Shown here one piece after another: positions 47,194 through 56,536 of a stretch of DNA of 64,000 bases. The number at the start of each line of letters is the position of its first letter. Position 1 is the stretch's first letter. The DNA lies in contig NZ_JAJFES010000002.1 in assembly GCF_020708045.1 (NCBI RefSeq), positions 496,001 to 560,000 on the forward strand. The letters are read 5' to 3'. Below the pieces are notes generated by a model. The model searched no databases, was not told the origin of the DNA, and saw nothing but the letters and a program-made list of their open reading frames with translations. Position numbers and translations under genes: made by a program. The DNA is from Massilia sp. IC2-278 (lineage in GTDB: Bacteria; Pseudomonadota; Gammaproteobacteria; Burkholderiales; Burkholderiaceae_D).

Positions 47194-48360
47194 GTGATCG
47201 ATATCCATACCTATATGCTGGCACTCGGCATCGGCAACATTTCGTTTGCCGTGCTGATGGTCGCGTACATCCGCGACACCGAACCCAGCCCCGGCTTGCG
47301 TTTCTGGACCTGCGCGCGCCTGGTAGCCGGCACCACCCAGCTGCTGGCCTTTGCCCGCCCCCAGCTGGGGCTGCCGGTGCTGGCGCTGGTCGAACCGGTG
47401 GGCTGGTTCATCGGCTGGGCACTCGAAGTGGCCGCGTTCTGCACCTTCTTCGAAGTACGCAACTGGAAACGCTACGCCATTCCGATCGCCGGCCTGGCGC
47501 TGCTGGCAGCCGCCTGCATCGTGCCGCTGGAAACGACCAGTTATGGCGAACTCGTGGGGCTGGTGGCCTGCGTATTCGCCCTGTCGACGATCTCGACCGC
47601 CTTTGTGCTGCTCAGTCCAAGGCTGAAGAATCCTACGCTGCTGCAGCGGATCATTGGCCTGAACAACGGCGTGTTCGGGGTGGCGATCGCGAGCTGGGCG
47701 GTTGGCGCCTTCCTGCGTGGGGAGCTGAACATGACCGAAGCCGATGGCCACCAGATGGCGGGTTATATCTCCGGCTACATGCTGATGATCGTGAACGGCT
47801 TCGGCTTCCTCTTGATGTCGAAGCAGCGCAACGATGCCGTCATGAAGCGCCTGGCGACCCTCGACGACTTGACCGGCCTGCTGAACCGGCGCGCCTTCCT
47901 GGCCCGTGCCAACGAGGCGCGCCTGCTGGCGCTGCGGCTGCGCAAACCCATCACGCTGCTGATGATCGACATCGACCACTTCAAGCAGCTCAACGACCGC
48001 TTTGGCCATGCCAGCGGCGACGAGGCGCTGGTGCTGTTTGCCCGCGCCGCCGGCGGCGCCCTGCGCGAGCACGACATCCTGGGGCGCATGGGCGGCGAGG
48101 AATTCGCGCTGGCGATGCCGGGCACCGACCTCGAAGGCGCCCTGCAGGCCGCCGAACGCCTGCGCCAGGCCACCATGGCGATCTGCTTGCCCAGCTGCGG
48201 CAATGGCTATGAGATGACGGTGAGTATCGGGGTGGTCGTGATCGAGGCCAACGAGGACTTGCCGGCTGCGCTGGCGCGCGCGGATCGCGCCTTGTACCAG
48301 GCCAAGCGCAATGGGCGGAACCGGGTGGAGTTGGGGGAGGCGGTGCGTCGGGTGGCGTGA
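47194..48360 (+). CDS. Membrane diguanylate cyclase (GGDEF)
   Basis: 388 residues. About six transmembrane helices occupy residues 1-210. The C-terminal GGDEF domain has the active signature GGEEF at 300-304. A product-inhibition I-site of RxxD form, REHD (291-294), lies five residues upstream, and LTGLLNRRAF and DIDHFKQLNDRFGH are present. It should make cyclic di-GMP and be feedback-inhibited. The start is GTG at 47194, preceded by AAGGA (47184-47188). The ligand of the membrane sensor part is unknown. Confidence 0.92.
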   Translation: MIDIHTYMLALGIGNISFAVLMVAYIRDTEPSPGLRFWTCARLVAGTTQLLAFARPQLGLPVLALVEPVGWFIGWALEVAAFCTFFEVRNWKRYAIPIAGLALLAAACIVPLETTSYGELVGLVACVFALSTISTAFVLLSPRLKNPTLLQRIIGLNNGVFGVAIASWAVGAFLRGELNMTEADGHQMAGYISGYMLMIVNGFGFLLMSKQRNDAVMKRLATLDDLTGLLNRRAFLARANEARLLALRLRKPITLLMIDIDHFKQLNDRFGHASGDEALVLFARAAGGALREHDILGRMGGEEFALAMPGTDLEGALQAAERLRQATMAICLPSCGNGYEMTVSIGVVVIEANEDLPAALARADRALYQAKRNGRNRVELGEAVRRVA

Positions 48361-48410
48361 ATCTTTATTGCCTGAATTGATCGTGTAGCTTAATCAATCC
48401 CAGACGGCGA

Positions 48411-48439
48411 CGTAGGGTGGGCACCCCGTGCCCACGCGG
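48411..48439 (+). repeat. REP hairpin copy R17 (inverted partner R18)
   Basis: GTAG foot, stem GTGGGCAC/GTGCCCAC, loop CCC. Pair with 48525-48553. The gap between the cyclase and the tRNA genes also holds an 18-bp perfect palindrome, AACGCTTGTACAAGCGTT (48491-48508), within the pair. Confidence 0.92.
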
Positions 48440-48524
48440 AAGCATGCACCATGGCTGCCTCTTTGAGGCGGCCCACCTGATCATTGGCCAACGCTTGTAC
48501 AAGCGTTCCGTTAGCGCGTCGTTC

Positions 48525-48553
48525 CGCGTGGGCACGGGGTGCCCACCCTACGG
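48525..48553 (-). repeat. REP hairpin copy R18 (inverted partner R17)
   Basis: Exact reverse complement of R17 (29 bp). It is preceded by CGTT, as in R9, R20 and R22. Confidence 0.92.
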
Positions 48554-48601
48554 TCTCAGCCGCAGGCCATTGAAAGCGCTGCTTATATGGAGCCGTAAAC
48601 G

Positions 48602-48633
48602 AAAGAAGGGTCCGACGAATCGGACCCTTCTTT
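48602..48633 (-). terminator. Rho-independent terminator of the tRNA pair
   Basis: Perfect 14-bp stem AAAGAAGGGTCCGA and its complement, with a four-base loop. It lies just downstream of tRNA-Asp on the minus strand. Confidence 0.88.
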
Positions 48634-48641
48634 CTTGATGC

Positions 48642-48718
48642 TGGCGGAGCGGACGGGGCTCGAACCCGCGACCCCCGGCGTGACAGGCCGGTATTCTAAC
48701 CAACTGAACTACCGCTCC
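48642..48718 (-). tRNA. tRNA-Asp (GTC)
   Basis: 77 nt on the minus strand with CCA encoded. The acceptor stem is GGAGCGG/CCGCTCC, the T-arm carries GGTTCGAG, and the anticodon is GTC. It is transcribed after tRNA-Val. Confidence 0.95.
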
Positions 48719-48757
48719 GTTTTAACTGATCGGTTCTTCTTTTTCTGAAACTGAACT

Positions 48758-48833
48758 TGGTGGGCGCTGAGAGGCTCGAACTCCCGACCTAATCCTTGTA
48801 AGGGATCCGCTCTACCAACTGAGCTAAGCGCCC
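48758..48833 (-). tRNA. tRNA-Val (TAC)
   Basis: 76 nt on the minus strand with CCA encoded. The acceptor stem is GGGCGCT/AGCGCCC, the D-arm AGCTCAGTTGGTAGAGC, the anticodon loop CTTACAA (anticodon TAC), and the T-loop GTTCGAG. It is 39 bp upstream of tRNA-Asp, so the two are probably one transcript. Confidence 0.95.
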
Positions 48834-49017
48834 CGCTCACTTTATTCGTTTCGTCTAACGCTTGTCATTGCGTCTGAAGAGGCCCGAATCATAGCTAAGC
48901 CCTAGCGATTGCGCAAGGGTTTTTCTGAAAAATATGCAAAAAGCGTTTTTTCGCATGAGCTGAGCCGTTGCCTTGGTTTTATGTCAATATCATTCCATTC
49001 CACCCCAGGAGAGCCGT

Positions 49018-50289
49018 TTGGAAGCGTCCGATCCCCGCCAGTTCCTGAGCCATCTGTTCCAATCGGCCCTCGCCGCCGTCGACCCCGCCAAGCTGATCGC
49101 GCAGCACCTGCCGCCGCCGCCGCGCGGACGCACGATCGTGATCGGCGCCGGCAAGGCGGCCGCGCGCATGGCCGAAGCGGTCGAAGCGCACTGGCAGGGC
49201 GAACTGGAAGGCCTGGTGGTCACGCGCTACGCCCACGGCGCGCCGACCAGCCGCATCGAGGTAGTCGAGGCCGGCCACCCGGTGCCTGACGAAGCCGGCG
49301 TGCGCGCCGCCACCCGCATGCTGGAACTGGTGCAGGGTCTCACCGAGGACGACCTGGTGCTGTGCCTGATGTCCGGCGGCGGCTCGGCCTTGCTGTCGCT
49401 GCCGGCGCCCGGCATCACGGCGGAGGAAAAGCGCGACATCAACCGCCAGCTGCTGCGCAGCGGCGCGCCGATCGGCGAGATGAACTGCGTGCGGCGCCAC
49501 CTGTCGGCAGTGAAGGGCGGGCGCCTGGCGCTGGCGTGTCATCCGGCGCGCGTGCTGACGCTGGTGGTGTCGGACGTGCCGGGCGACGACCCGGCCGTGG
49601 TCGCCTCCGGCCCCACCGTGCCCGACGGCAGCAGCGGCGCCGATGCGCTGGCCATCCTCCAGCAGTACGGCATTGCGGTCTCGGAAGCGGCGCGCGCCGT
49701 GCTGGCCGACCCGGCGCTGGCCGCGCCACGTCCGGACGACCCGCGCCTGGCCCGCAACGAGACGGTCGTCATCGCCACCGCCCAGGCTGCACTTGATGCG
49801 GCAGCCGAAGCGGCGCGCGCGGCAGGGTTCACGCCGCTGGTGCTGTCGAACAGCATTGAAGGCGAGGCGCGCGAGGTGGCGATCGTCCACGCGGCGATTG
49901 CACGCCAGGTGATCGAACATGGCCAGCCCCTGCAAGGGCCCTGCGTGATCCTGTCCGGCGGCGAAACCTCGGTCACGGTGCGCGGGAAGGGCAGGGGTGG
50001 GCGCAACGCCGAATTCCTGCTGGCGCTGGCCATTGCCCTGCGCGGCTTGCAAGGCGTGCACGCGATTGCCTGCGACACCGACGGCATCGACGGCACCGAA
50101 GACAATGCCGGTGCGCTGCTGGGCCCCGACACCCTGGCGCGCGCAGCGGCAGGCGGGCTCGATGCCGCCGCCATGCTGCGCGATAACGATGGCTACAGTT
50201 TGTTCGCCGCACTGGGCGACCTGGTCGTCACGGGGCCGACCCGCACCAACGTCAACGATTTCCGCGCCATCGTCATTACGGCGTCTTAG
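49018..50289 (+). CDS. Glycerate 2-kinase (MOFRL family)
   Basis: 423-residue GckA/TtuD-type kinase that phosphorylates D-glycerate with ATP to 2-phosphoglycerate. IGAGKAAARMAEAVE, MSGGGSALLSLPAPGI, LRSGAPIGEMNCVRRHLSAVKGGRLA and the C-terminal MOFRL segment GGRNAEFLLALAIAL are diagnostic. AGGAG at 49007-49011 decides the start: it is six bases before TTG at 49018. A longer TTG start at 48973 has no ribosome site and adds residues not expected in the family. It is a single-gene unit on the plus strand. Confidence 0.92.
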   Translation: MEASDPRQFLSHLFQSALAAVDPAKLIAQHLPPPPRGRTIVIGAGKAAARMAEAVEAHWQGELEGLVVTRYAHGAPTSRIEVVEAGHPVPDEAGVRAATRMLELVQGLTEDDLVLCLMSGGGSALLSLPAPGITAEEKRDINRQLLRSGAPIGEMNCVRRHLSAVKGGRLALACHPARVLTLVVSDVPGDDPAVVASGPTVPDGSSGADALAILQQYGIAVSEAARAVLADPALAAPRPDDPRLARNETVVIATAQAALDAAAEAARAAGFTPLVLSNSIEGEAREVAIVHAAIARQVIEHGQPLQGPCVILSGGETSVTVRGKGRGGRNAEFLLALAIALRGLQGVHAIACDTDGIDGTEDNAGALLGPDTLARAAAGGLDAAAMLRDNDGYSLFAALGDLVVTGPTRTNVNDFRAIVITAS

Positions 50290-50499
50290 CACAATTGTTG
50301 TTATTTGACATCTGCATTTGAATATTCACTTGATATTCGAAATCGTATAGCGAACAATCACGCCTTTGTTGGACGGCAACCTTAAGACATCGACAAGATG
50401 CGGGTGCCGCGGCGGGCAAACCGCCTTGCTGCTTCAAGACGAGCGGCACATGGAGGAAAGAGTGGACATCGCGGTTTCACTACTCACGAAAGAACAATC

Positions 50500-52773
50500 A
50501 TGATCAAGATGTCCAAGATGCATCGCCGTGTCGTGCAGGCACATGCCGCCATGCTGGCGCTGGCCGCCCTGCCGGCCCTGGCCCAGACCGACGCCGCAAC
50601 GCCGGCTCCGGCTGCGCAGGTCACGCCTGCACAAGCCGCGCCTGCGCAAGCCGCACCCGTGGCCGAGCTGCAGACCGTCACCGTGACGGCCCAGCGCCGC
50701 AGCGAGAACATCCGCGACGTGCCGCTGGCCGTGAGCGCCCTGCGCGGCGAAAAGCTCGACGTGCTGAACTCGGGCGGCCAGGACATCCGCCTGCTGGCCG
50801 GCAAGCTGCCGAGCCTGAACGTGGAATCGTCGAACGGCCGTACCTTCCCGCGCTTCTACATCCGCGGCTACGGCAATACCGACTTCAACATCTTCGCCTC
50901 GCAGCCGGTCTCGTTGATCTATGACGACGTGGTGCAGGAAAACCCGATCCTGAAAGGCTTCCCGATCTTCGACGTGGCCAACGTCGAAGTGCTGCGCGGC
51001 CCGCAAGGCACCCTGTTCGGCCGCAACACCCCGGCCGGCGTCGTGAAATTCGAATCCGAGAAGCCGCGCCTGGGCAAGACCGAGGGTTACTACAACGCCT
51101 CGATCGCCACCCATAAAACCGTGAACGTCGAAGGCGCCGTCAACGTGCCGCTGTCGGACACCGTCGCCATGCGCGTGTCGACCCTGCGCCAGCACCGCGA
51201 CGACTACGTCAAGAACTACGGCGACCTGGCCCAGACCCAGTATCGCGGCAAGCTCGACGGCTACAACGAACACGCCGAGCGCGTGCAGTTCCTGTACCAG
51301 CCGGATGCGGGCTTCAACGCCCTGGTCAACATCCACCAGCGCAGCACCACCGGCAGCGCCCGCCTGTTCCGCGCCAACCTGATCCGCCAGGGCAGCAACG
51401 ACATCGCCGGCGGCCTGGACCTGGACCGCATCGTGACCAACGCGCTGAACGACCAGCGCCTGGGCACGCGCGGCGCCAACGTGCACATGACCTGGAACCT
51501 GGGCGACTACCGCCTGCACTCGGTCACCGGCTATGAGACCGTGGGCGAGTACTTCAGCCGCGGCGACATCGACGGCGGCATCCCGGCCGGTCCGGGCCGC
51601 GTCCCGTTCCAGGTCGAAACCGCGAGTAACCTCGACCGCCTGGAGCAGTACAGCCAGGAATTCCGCATCGAATCGCAATACGCAGCGCCGCTGAACTGGC
51701 AGGCCGGCGTCTACTGGTTCGACGAAAGCGCCACCGGCGGCAGCGACGGCTTCAACAGCGCCACCGGCGCGCGTACCTCGGTACTGGCGAGCCACCAGGA
51801 CAACGAAGCCTGGGCCGTGTTCGGCTCGGCCACCTACCAGGTGTCCCCGGTCTTCGACCTGCGCGCCGGCCTGCGCTACACCAAGGACGAGAAGGACTTC
51901 GCCACCGTGCGCGCCGTGAACTCGCCGCAAGTGGGCGCCACCTCGGTCAGCACCAGCAAGGGCAAGATCAGCTGGGACCTGAGCGGCACCTACAAGCTCA
52001 CGCCCGACGTCAACGTGTACGGCCGCGTGGCCACCGGCTTCCGCGCCCCGAGTATCGCCGCCGCCTCGGCGTCGGTGCCGATCACCGTGGCCGATGCCGA
52101 GACCATCACCTCGGTCGAAGCCGGCGTGAAGGCCGATCTGTTCGACCGCCGCGGCCGCGTCGCCTTCTCGGTCTACGACTACACGATCAAGGACCAGCAG
52201 CTGACCGCCGTTGGCGGCGCCAGCAATGCCAACCAGCTGCTGAATGCCGACAAGACCAAGGGCCGCGGTGTCGAGCTCGACGTTGAAGCGGCGATCAGCC
52301 CGTCGCTGCGCCTGACCGCCAGCACCAGCTACAACTTCACGGAAATCCGTGACGCCGGCCTGGTCGTGGCCAGCTGCAGCGCCGCCTGCACGGTGCGCGA
52401 TCCGATCGCCGCCGCCGGCCGCGTTTTCGTCGACGGCAACATGCTGCCGCAGGCGCCGCGCTGGATCGTGAACGCTACCGCGCGCTACAGCGTGCCGGTC
52501 GCCGACGGCGAGTTCTTCGTGTTCACCGACTGGTCGTACCGCAGCAAGGTCAACTTCTTCCTGTACGAAGCAGCCGAGTTCACCGGCAAGCCGCTGACCG
52601 AAGGCGGCCTGCGCCTGGGCTACACCTGGGCCAACGGCAAGTACGAAGCCGCCGTGTTCGGCCGCAACATCCTCGACGAACGCCGCATCACCGGCGCCAT
52701 CGACTTCAACAACCTGACCGGTTTCACCAACGAACCGCGTACTTGGGGTGTGCAATTCAAGGGTAACTTCTAA
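50500..52773 (+). CDS. TonB-dependent outer-membrane receptor
   Basis: 757 residues. A signal peptide (MHRRVVQAHAAMLALAALPALA within the first 30 residues) is followed by a Pro/Ala/Gln-rich repeat region (APAQAAPAQAAP). The TonB box lies in LQTVTVTAQRR. The plug has IRDVPLAVSAL and VEVLRGPQGTLFGRNTPAG. The barrel ends with the aromatic residue of GVQFKGNF. It imports a ligand across the outer membrane with TonB. The substrate is unknown; no adjacent siderophore or sugar genes are seen. The start at 50500 is the first ATG that leaves a normal signal peptide. Confidence 0.92.
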   Translation: MIKMSKMHRRVVQAHAAMLALAALPALAQTDAATPAPAAQVTPAQAAPAQAAPVAELQTVTVTAQRRSENIRDVPLAVSALRGEKLDVLNSGGQDIRLLAGKLPSLNVESSNGRTFPRFYIRGYGNTDFNIFASQPVSLIYDDVVQENPILKGFPIFDVANVEVLRGPQGTLFGRNTPAGVVKFESEKPRLGKTEGYYNASIATHKTVNVEGAVNVPLSDTVAMRVSTLRQHRDDYVKNYGDLAQTQYRGKLDGYNEHAERVQFLYQPDAGFNALVNIHQRSTTGSARLFRANLIRQGSNDIAGGLDLDRIVTNALNDQRLGTRGANVHMTWNLGDYRLHSVTGYETVGEYFSRGDIDGGIPAGPGRVPFQVETASNLDRLEQYSQEFRIESQYAAPLNWQAGVYWFDESATGGSDGFNSATGARTSVLASHQDNEAWAVFGSATYQVSPVFDLRAGLRYTKDEKDFATVRAVNSPQVGATSVSTSKGKISWDLSGTYKLTPDVNVYGRVATGFRAPSIAAASASVPITVADAETITSVEAGVKADLFDRRGRVAFSVYDYTIKDQQLTAVGGASNANQLLNADKTKGRGVELDVEAAISPSLRLTASTSYNFTEIRDAGLVVASCSAACTVRDPIAAAGRVFVDGNMLPQAPRWIVNATARYSVPVADGEFFVFTDWSYRSKVNFFLYEAAEFTGKPLTEGGLRLGYTWANGKYEAAVFGRNILDERRITGAIDFNNLTGFTNEPRTWGVQFKGNF

Positions 52774-52795
52774 TTACAGGAACCTGACATAGCAC

Positions 52796-52824
52796 AAGGC
52801 CGCGAGCGATCGCGGCCTTTTTTT
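52796..52824 (+). terminator. Rho-independent terminator after the TonB receptor
   Basis: Perfect stem AAGGCCGCGA/TCGCGGCCTT with loop GCGA, then a T-run. Confidence 0.93.
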
Positions 52825-53131
52825 ATGCATGTTGGGAGAGGAAATATCTTGTCTTATGCACAAGGTAACTGATGTTGTCACTTGATAATGAAAACGCGCC
52901 ATATGTTATTTGCCGTACATACGAATGTGGCAAATATTCCATGTTTTTGTTAAGTCGAGCACAGAAAGCGTTGCGAAAGTGCCTCACACGATTGGAAATT
53001 CCCTTCATGCATATTTACTCGGGAGTAGTCTTTCCAAGCCGCCAGTAGAGGGCAACTCCGGTAGGAGATAACCGGAGACACATAAAACAAGGCATCTCGC
53101 CTTGACGGAAAACTACACAAAAGGACGAACC
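52825..53131. other. Non-coding leader region of the subtilase gene
   Basis: Lower-GC stretch of about 300 bp with no convincing gene. Near its 3' end are two small hairpins: CTCCGGT/ACCGGAG at 53056-53077 and CAAGGC/GCCTTG at 53088-53104. AAAGGAC (53120-53126) is the ribosome site of the following gene. The hairpins could act in the 5' untranslated region. Confidence 0.5.
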
Positions 53132-54949
53132 ATGAAGTCGATGCAATCGCTTTATCCGAGCCTGTTGAAAGTCACCGCTGCACTGGCCGTCGTCGTGGGC
53201 CCGCTCCACGCCTCGGCCGCTGTTCCCGACGCCGTTCCCGGCGCCGCCACGGAGCAGCAATACATCCTCCACACCGACCGCATGATCGTGAAGTACAAGG
53301 ATGCGAAAGTCGTGAACGGCCGCGCCATGGTGCCTGCCGTGACGGCGGCGCGCCAGTCGGTTGCCGACCGCGCCGGCCAGGACTACGGCGTCAAGCTGCA
53401 GGCCCTGCACGGCATCGCTACCGGCGCCAACGTCATGAAACTGAGCCGCAAGATGTCGCTGACCGAAGCGCGCGCGCTGGCCAAGGAAATGATGGCGCGC
53501 GATCCGCAGATCGAGTACGCGGAACCGGACCGCATCATGACCAAGATGATGACGCCGAACGATCCGCGCTACAGCGAGCAGTGGCACTACTTCGACGCGA
53601 CCGGCGGCCTGCGCCTGCCGGCCGCCTGGGATAACTCGACCGGCGCCGGCATCCGCGTCGCCGTCATCGACACCGGCTTCCGTCCGCACGTCGACCTCTC
53701 CGGCCAGCTCCTGGCAGGCTACGACTTCATCTCCGACACCGCCGTCTCGAACGACGGCAACGGCCGCGACAGCGACGCCTCCGACCCGGGCGACGCCGTC
53801 ACCGCTGGCGCCTGTTACGCCGGTTCGCCGGCATCGAGCTCGAGCTGGCACGGCACCCACGTGGCCGGCACCATCGCCGCCGCCACCAACAACGGCGTCG
53901 GCGTGGCCGGCGTCGCCTTTGGCGCGAAAGTCGTGCCGGTGCGCGTGCTCGGCAAGTGCGGCGGCTACACCTCGGACATCGCCGACGCCATCGTCTGGTC
54001 CTCGGGCGGTAGCGTCAGCGGCGTGCCGAACATCGCGGCCCGCGCCCACGTGATCAACATGTCGCTCGGCGGCGGCGGCGCCTGCGACACCACGACCCAG
54101 AACGCGATCAACAGCGCCCGTTCGCGCGGCACCGTCGTGATCGTCGCGGCCGGCAACGAGAACCAGAACGCCTCGAACGCCAGCCCGGCCAACTGCTCGG
54201 GCGTGGTCACCGTGGCGGCGACCACCAAGGCCGGCGGCCGCGCTTCCTACTCGAACTACGGCACCGTGGTCGACGTGGCGGCGCCTGGCGGCGGTACCGG
54301 CGGCGGCGTGCTGTCGACGCTGAACAGCGGCACCAACGGTCCTGGCGCCGACACCTACGCCTCCTACCAGGGCACCTCGATGGCCACCCCGCACGTGGCC
54401 GGCGTCGCCGCCCTGATGCTGGCGAAGAACGGCGCGCTGACGCCGGACCAGATCGAGTCGAAGCTGAAGAGCACCGCGCGCGCCTTCCCGGCCACCTGCT
54501 CTGGCTGCGGCACGGGTATCGTCGACGCGGCAGCGGCCGTGGCTTCGGCTACCTCCGGCGGCGGCACCACGCCGACCGGCCCGACGATCGCGGAAAGCGA
54601 ATCGAACAACACGATCGCCACCGCCGACGTTGTCAGCACCGCCAACACGACCGTAACCGGCAACATGGGTTCCAGCACCGACAGCGACTACTTCGTGGTC
54701 CAGCTGCCGGCCGGTAAAACCCTCACCGCGACCATGACGCCGGGTTCGTCGACCGCCGACTACGACGTGTACATCTACAACAGCTCCGGCACCCAGCTGG
54801 CGCTGAGCGAAAACGGCGCCGGCTCGACCGACACCGCTTCGGTGGCGAATACCACCACCGCTACCGCCGCACGTTATGTGCGCGTGAAGTACTACAGCGG
54901 CGGTACGGGCGCGACCAACGGCAAGTACACGCTGCAGTTGGGCTGGTAA
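53132..54949 (+). CDS. Secreted S8 subtilisin-like serine protease with PPC domain
   Basis: 605 residues. A signal peptide is followed by an inhibitor-like propeptide (about 40-140). The catalytic triad is Asp180 in VAVIDTGFRPH, His240 in WHGTHVAGT and Ser416 in YQGTSMATPHVAG, with oxyanion Asn342 in AAGNENQN. Cysteines at about 228 and 276 may form a disulfide. The C-terminal bacterial pre-peptidase domain (about 505-600) begins ESESNNTIATADVV and is normally removed on maturation. It should be an extracellular protease. AAAGGAC precedes the start. Confidence 0.95.
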   Translation: MKSMQSLYPSLLKVTAALAVVVGPLHASAAVPDAVPGAATEQQYILHTDRMIVKYKDAKVVNGRAMVPAVTAARQSVADRAGQDYGVKLQALHGIATGANVMKLSRKMSLTEARALAKEMMARDPQIEYAEPDRIMTKMMTPNDPRYSEQWHYFDATGGLRLPAAWDNSTGAGIRVAVIDTGFRPHVDLSGQLLAGYDFISDTAVSNDGNGRDSDASDPGDAVTAGACYAGSPASSSSWHGTHVAGTIAAATNNGVGVAGVAFGAKVVPVRVLGKCGGYTSDIADAIVWSSGGSVSGVPNIAARAHVINMSLGGGGACDTTTQNAINSARSRGTVVIVAAGNENQNASNASPANCSGVVTVAATTKAGGRASYSNYGTVVDVAAPGGGTGGGVLSTLNSGTNGPGADTYASYQGTSMATPHVAGVAALMLAKNGALTPDQIESKLKSTARAFPATCSGCGTGIVDAAAAVASATSGGGTTPTGPTIAESESNNTIATADVVSTANTTVTGNMGSSTDSDYFVVQLPAGKTLTATMTPGSSTADYDVYIYNSSGTQLALSENGAGSTDTASVANTTTATAARYVRVKYYSGGTGATNGKYTLQLGW

Positions 54950-54980
54950 GTTTCCGTAAAACAGTCGAGTACCAAGGGTG

Positions 54981-55012
54981 AAAGACGCGCGGCTTGCCGC
55001 GCGTCTTTTTGT
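54981..55012 (+). terminator. Rho-independent terminator after the subtilase gene
   Basis: Perfect 13-bp stem AAAGACGCGCGGC/GCCGCGCGTCTTT with a TT loop and a T-run. Confidence 0.94.
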
Positions 55013-55056
55013 TTGCGTGGACAGATTGTGGGGCGTCCGGAGATGGCGGCGTCAAC

Positions 55057-55085
55057 CGTAGGGTGGGCACTCCGTGCCCACGCGG
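55057..55085 (+). repeat. REP hairpin copy R19 (inverted partner R20)
   Basis: GTAG foot, stem GTGGGCAC/GTGCCCAC, loop TCC. Identical over 29 bp to R10. It lies in the 423-bp gap between the subtilase gene and dinB. The spacer to R20 is 149 bp and holds no gene. Confidence 0.92.
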
Positions 55086-55234
55086 AACGGCGCGTCATCG
55101 GCGGCGATGCTGGCTTTGCTGACAGACGCATGCCGATGCGTATCCAGAAGACAGTTGTTAGCGGCTGCTCTCTGAGAGACGTCAACAATCGTCATCGTGC
55201 GCGTCCAGCACCAACGTCAACACAGCGCCACGTT

Positions 55235-55263
55235 CCGCGTGGGCACGGGGTGCCCACCCTACG
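55235..55263 (-). repeat. REP hairpin copy R20 (inverted partner R19)
   Basis: Reverse-complement form with loop GGG. Preceded by CGTT. It lies 68 bp upstream of the LexA box of dinB. Confidence 0.92.
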
Positions 55264-55330
55264 GATCAGCCAACGCCCCAGCCATCGATAGCGCCAACGC
55301 TGCCCTTGCGCCAATCCCCATTTGACGAGA

Positions 55331-55350
55331 TACTGTATGGAATGACAGTA
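55331..55350 (+). promoter_or_regulatory. LexA (SOS) box upstream of dinB
   Basis: CTGT-N8-ACAG inside TACTGTAT...GACAGTA, very close to the enterobacterial SOS consensus. It lies 22 bp before the dinB GTG start, so LexA bound here would block transcription until DNA damage. Confidence 0.85.
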
Positions 55351-55372
55351 GTCGGCCCCCGCCGCCGCCCGA

Positions 55373-56449
55373 GTGAACGCCCCCGCACGTAAAATCATCC
55401 ATTGCGACTGCGACTGCTTCTACGCGTCGGTCGAGATGCGCGACGATCCGTCCTTGCGCGGCCGGCCGCTGGCCGTCGGTGGGCGCCAGGACCAGCGCGG
55501 GGTGGTGGCGACCTGCAACTACGAGGCGCGGCGCTATGGCATCCACTCGGCCATGGCCACGGCCCAGGCGGTCAAGCTGTGCCCGGACCTCGTGATCATT
55601 CCGCCGGCAATGGAGAAGTACCGGGTCGCATCAACCCAGATCATGGACATCTACCGCGACTACACGGACCTGGTCGAACCGCTGTCGCTGGACGAAGCCT
55701 ACCTGGACGTGACCAATTCGCCGCACTGCAAGAACAGCGCGACGCTGATCGCCCAGGAAATCCGGCGCCGCATCTTCGAGACCGTCGGTATCACGGCCTC
55801 GGCCGGCGTGGCGCCGAACAAGTTCGTGGCGAAGATCGCCAGCGACTGGAACAAGCCCGACGGCCTGTTCCTGGTGCGTCCGGAAGAGGTGGATGCTTTC
55901 GTGGCCGCGCTGCCGGTGAAAAAGCTGCACGGCGTCGGCAAGGTCACCGCCGCCAAGATGAACAACCTGGGCCTGCAGACCTGCGCCGATTTGCGCACCT
56001 GGAGCCTGCAAAAGCTGCAGGAACACTTCGGCAGCTTCGGTGCGCGCCTGCACGATCTGTCGCGCGGCATCGACCACCGCGAGGTCAGTCCGGAGCGCGA
56101 GCGCAAGTCGATCAGCACCGAGGAAACCTACACGCCCGACATCCCGGACCTGGCGGGCTGCCTGGCGTTATTACCCGACCTGCACGAACACCTGCTGGGC
56201 CGTATCAAGCGCAACGCTGCCGAAAAATTCATCAACAAGCTATTCGTGAAGATCAAGTTTTCGGACTTCCAGCAGACCACGGTGGAGTGTGTCGGCTATA
56301 CGCCACACCTGCCGACCTTTGCCCGGCTGATGGAAATCGGCTGGGCCCGCGCCAGCCGCCAGGTGCGCCTGCTGGGCGTGGGTGTACGCCTGGGCGACAC
56401 AGAAAATGTCGAGCAGCTGAGCCTGTTTGACGAACATGCAACACATTGA
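55373..56449 (+). CDS. dinB: DNA polymerase IV
   Basis: Y-family translesion polymerase, 358 residues. The metal-binding N-terminus IIHCDCDCFYASVEMRDDP, the YEARRYGI segment, and SLDEAYLDVT (second catalytic acidic pair) are present. The helix-hairpin-helix region KKLHGVGKVTAAKMNNLGLQ follows. The start is GTG at 55373; no upstream ATG is available below the SOS box. A C-terminal beta-clamp-binding peptide is plausible in VEQLSLFDEH. SOS control is predicted from the LexA box. Confidence 0.93.
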   Translation: MNAPARKIIHCDCDCFYASVEMRDDPSLRGRPLAVGGRQDQRGVVATCNYEARRYGIHSAMATAQAVKLCPDLVIIPPAMEKYRVASTQIMDIYRDYTDLVEPLSLDEAYLDVTNSPHCKNSATLIAQEIRRRIFETVGITASAGVAPNKFVAKIASDWNKPDGLFLVRPEEVDAFVAALPVKKLHGVGKVTAAKMNNLGLQTCADLRTWSLQKLQEHFGSFGARLHDLSRGIDHREVSPERERKSISTEETYTPDIPDLAGCLALLPDLHEHLLGRIKRNAAEKFINKLFVKIKFSDFQQTTVECVGYTPHLPTFARLMEIGWARASRQVRLLGVGVRLGDTENVEQLSLFDEHATH

Positions 56450-56536
56450 AAAACCGTCTGTTGCCAGCCGAAAATAGGCCGGCTTCAGCGTGTAGAATGT
56501 CGTTCCCCTGAAATACTGAGACAACAGAAAGCAACT

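Noticed and set aside
48973..49017. Longer start for glycerate kinase
   Set aside because: The TTG at 48973 has no ribosome site, while AGGAG is correctly spaced for TTG at 49018.
52823..53008. 61-residue minus-strand frame after the TonB receptor terminator
   Set aside because: No ribosome site and no recognisable motif; it lies in a lower-GC leader where short frames arise by chance.
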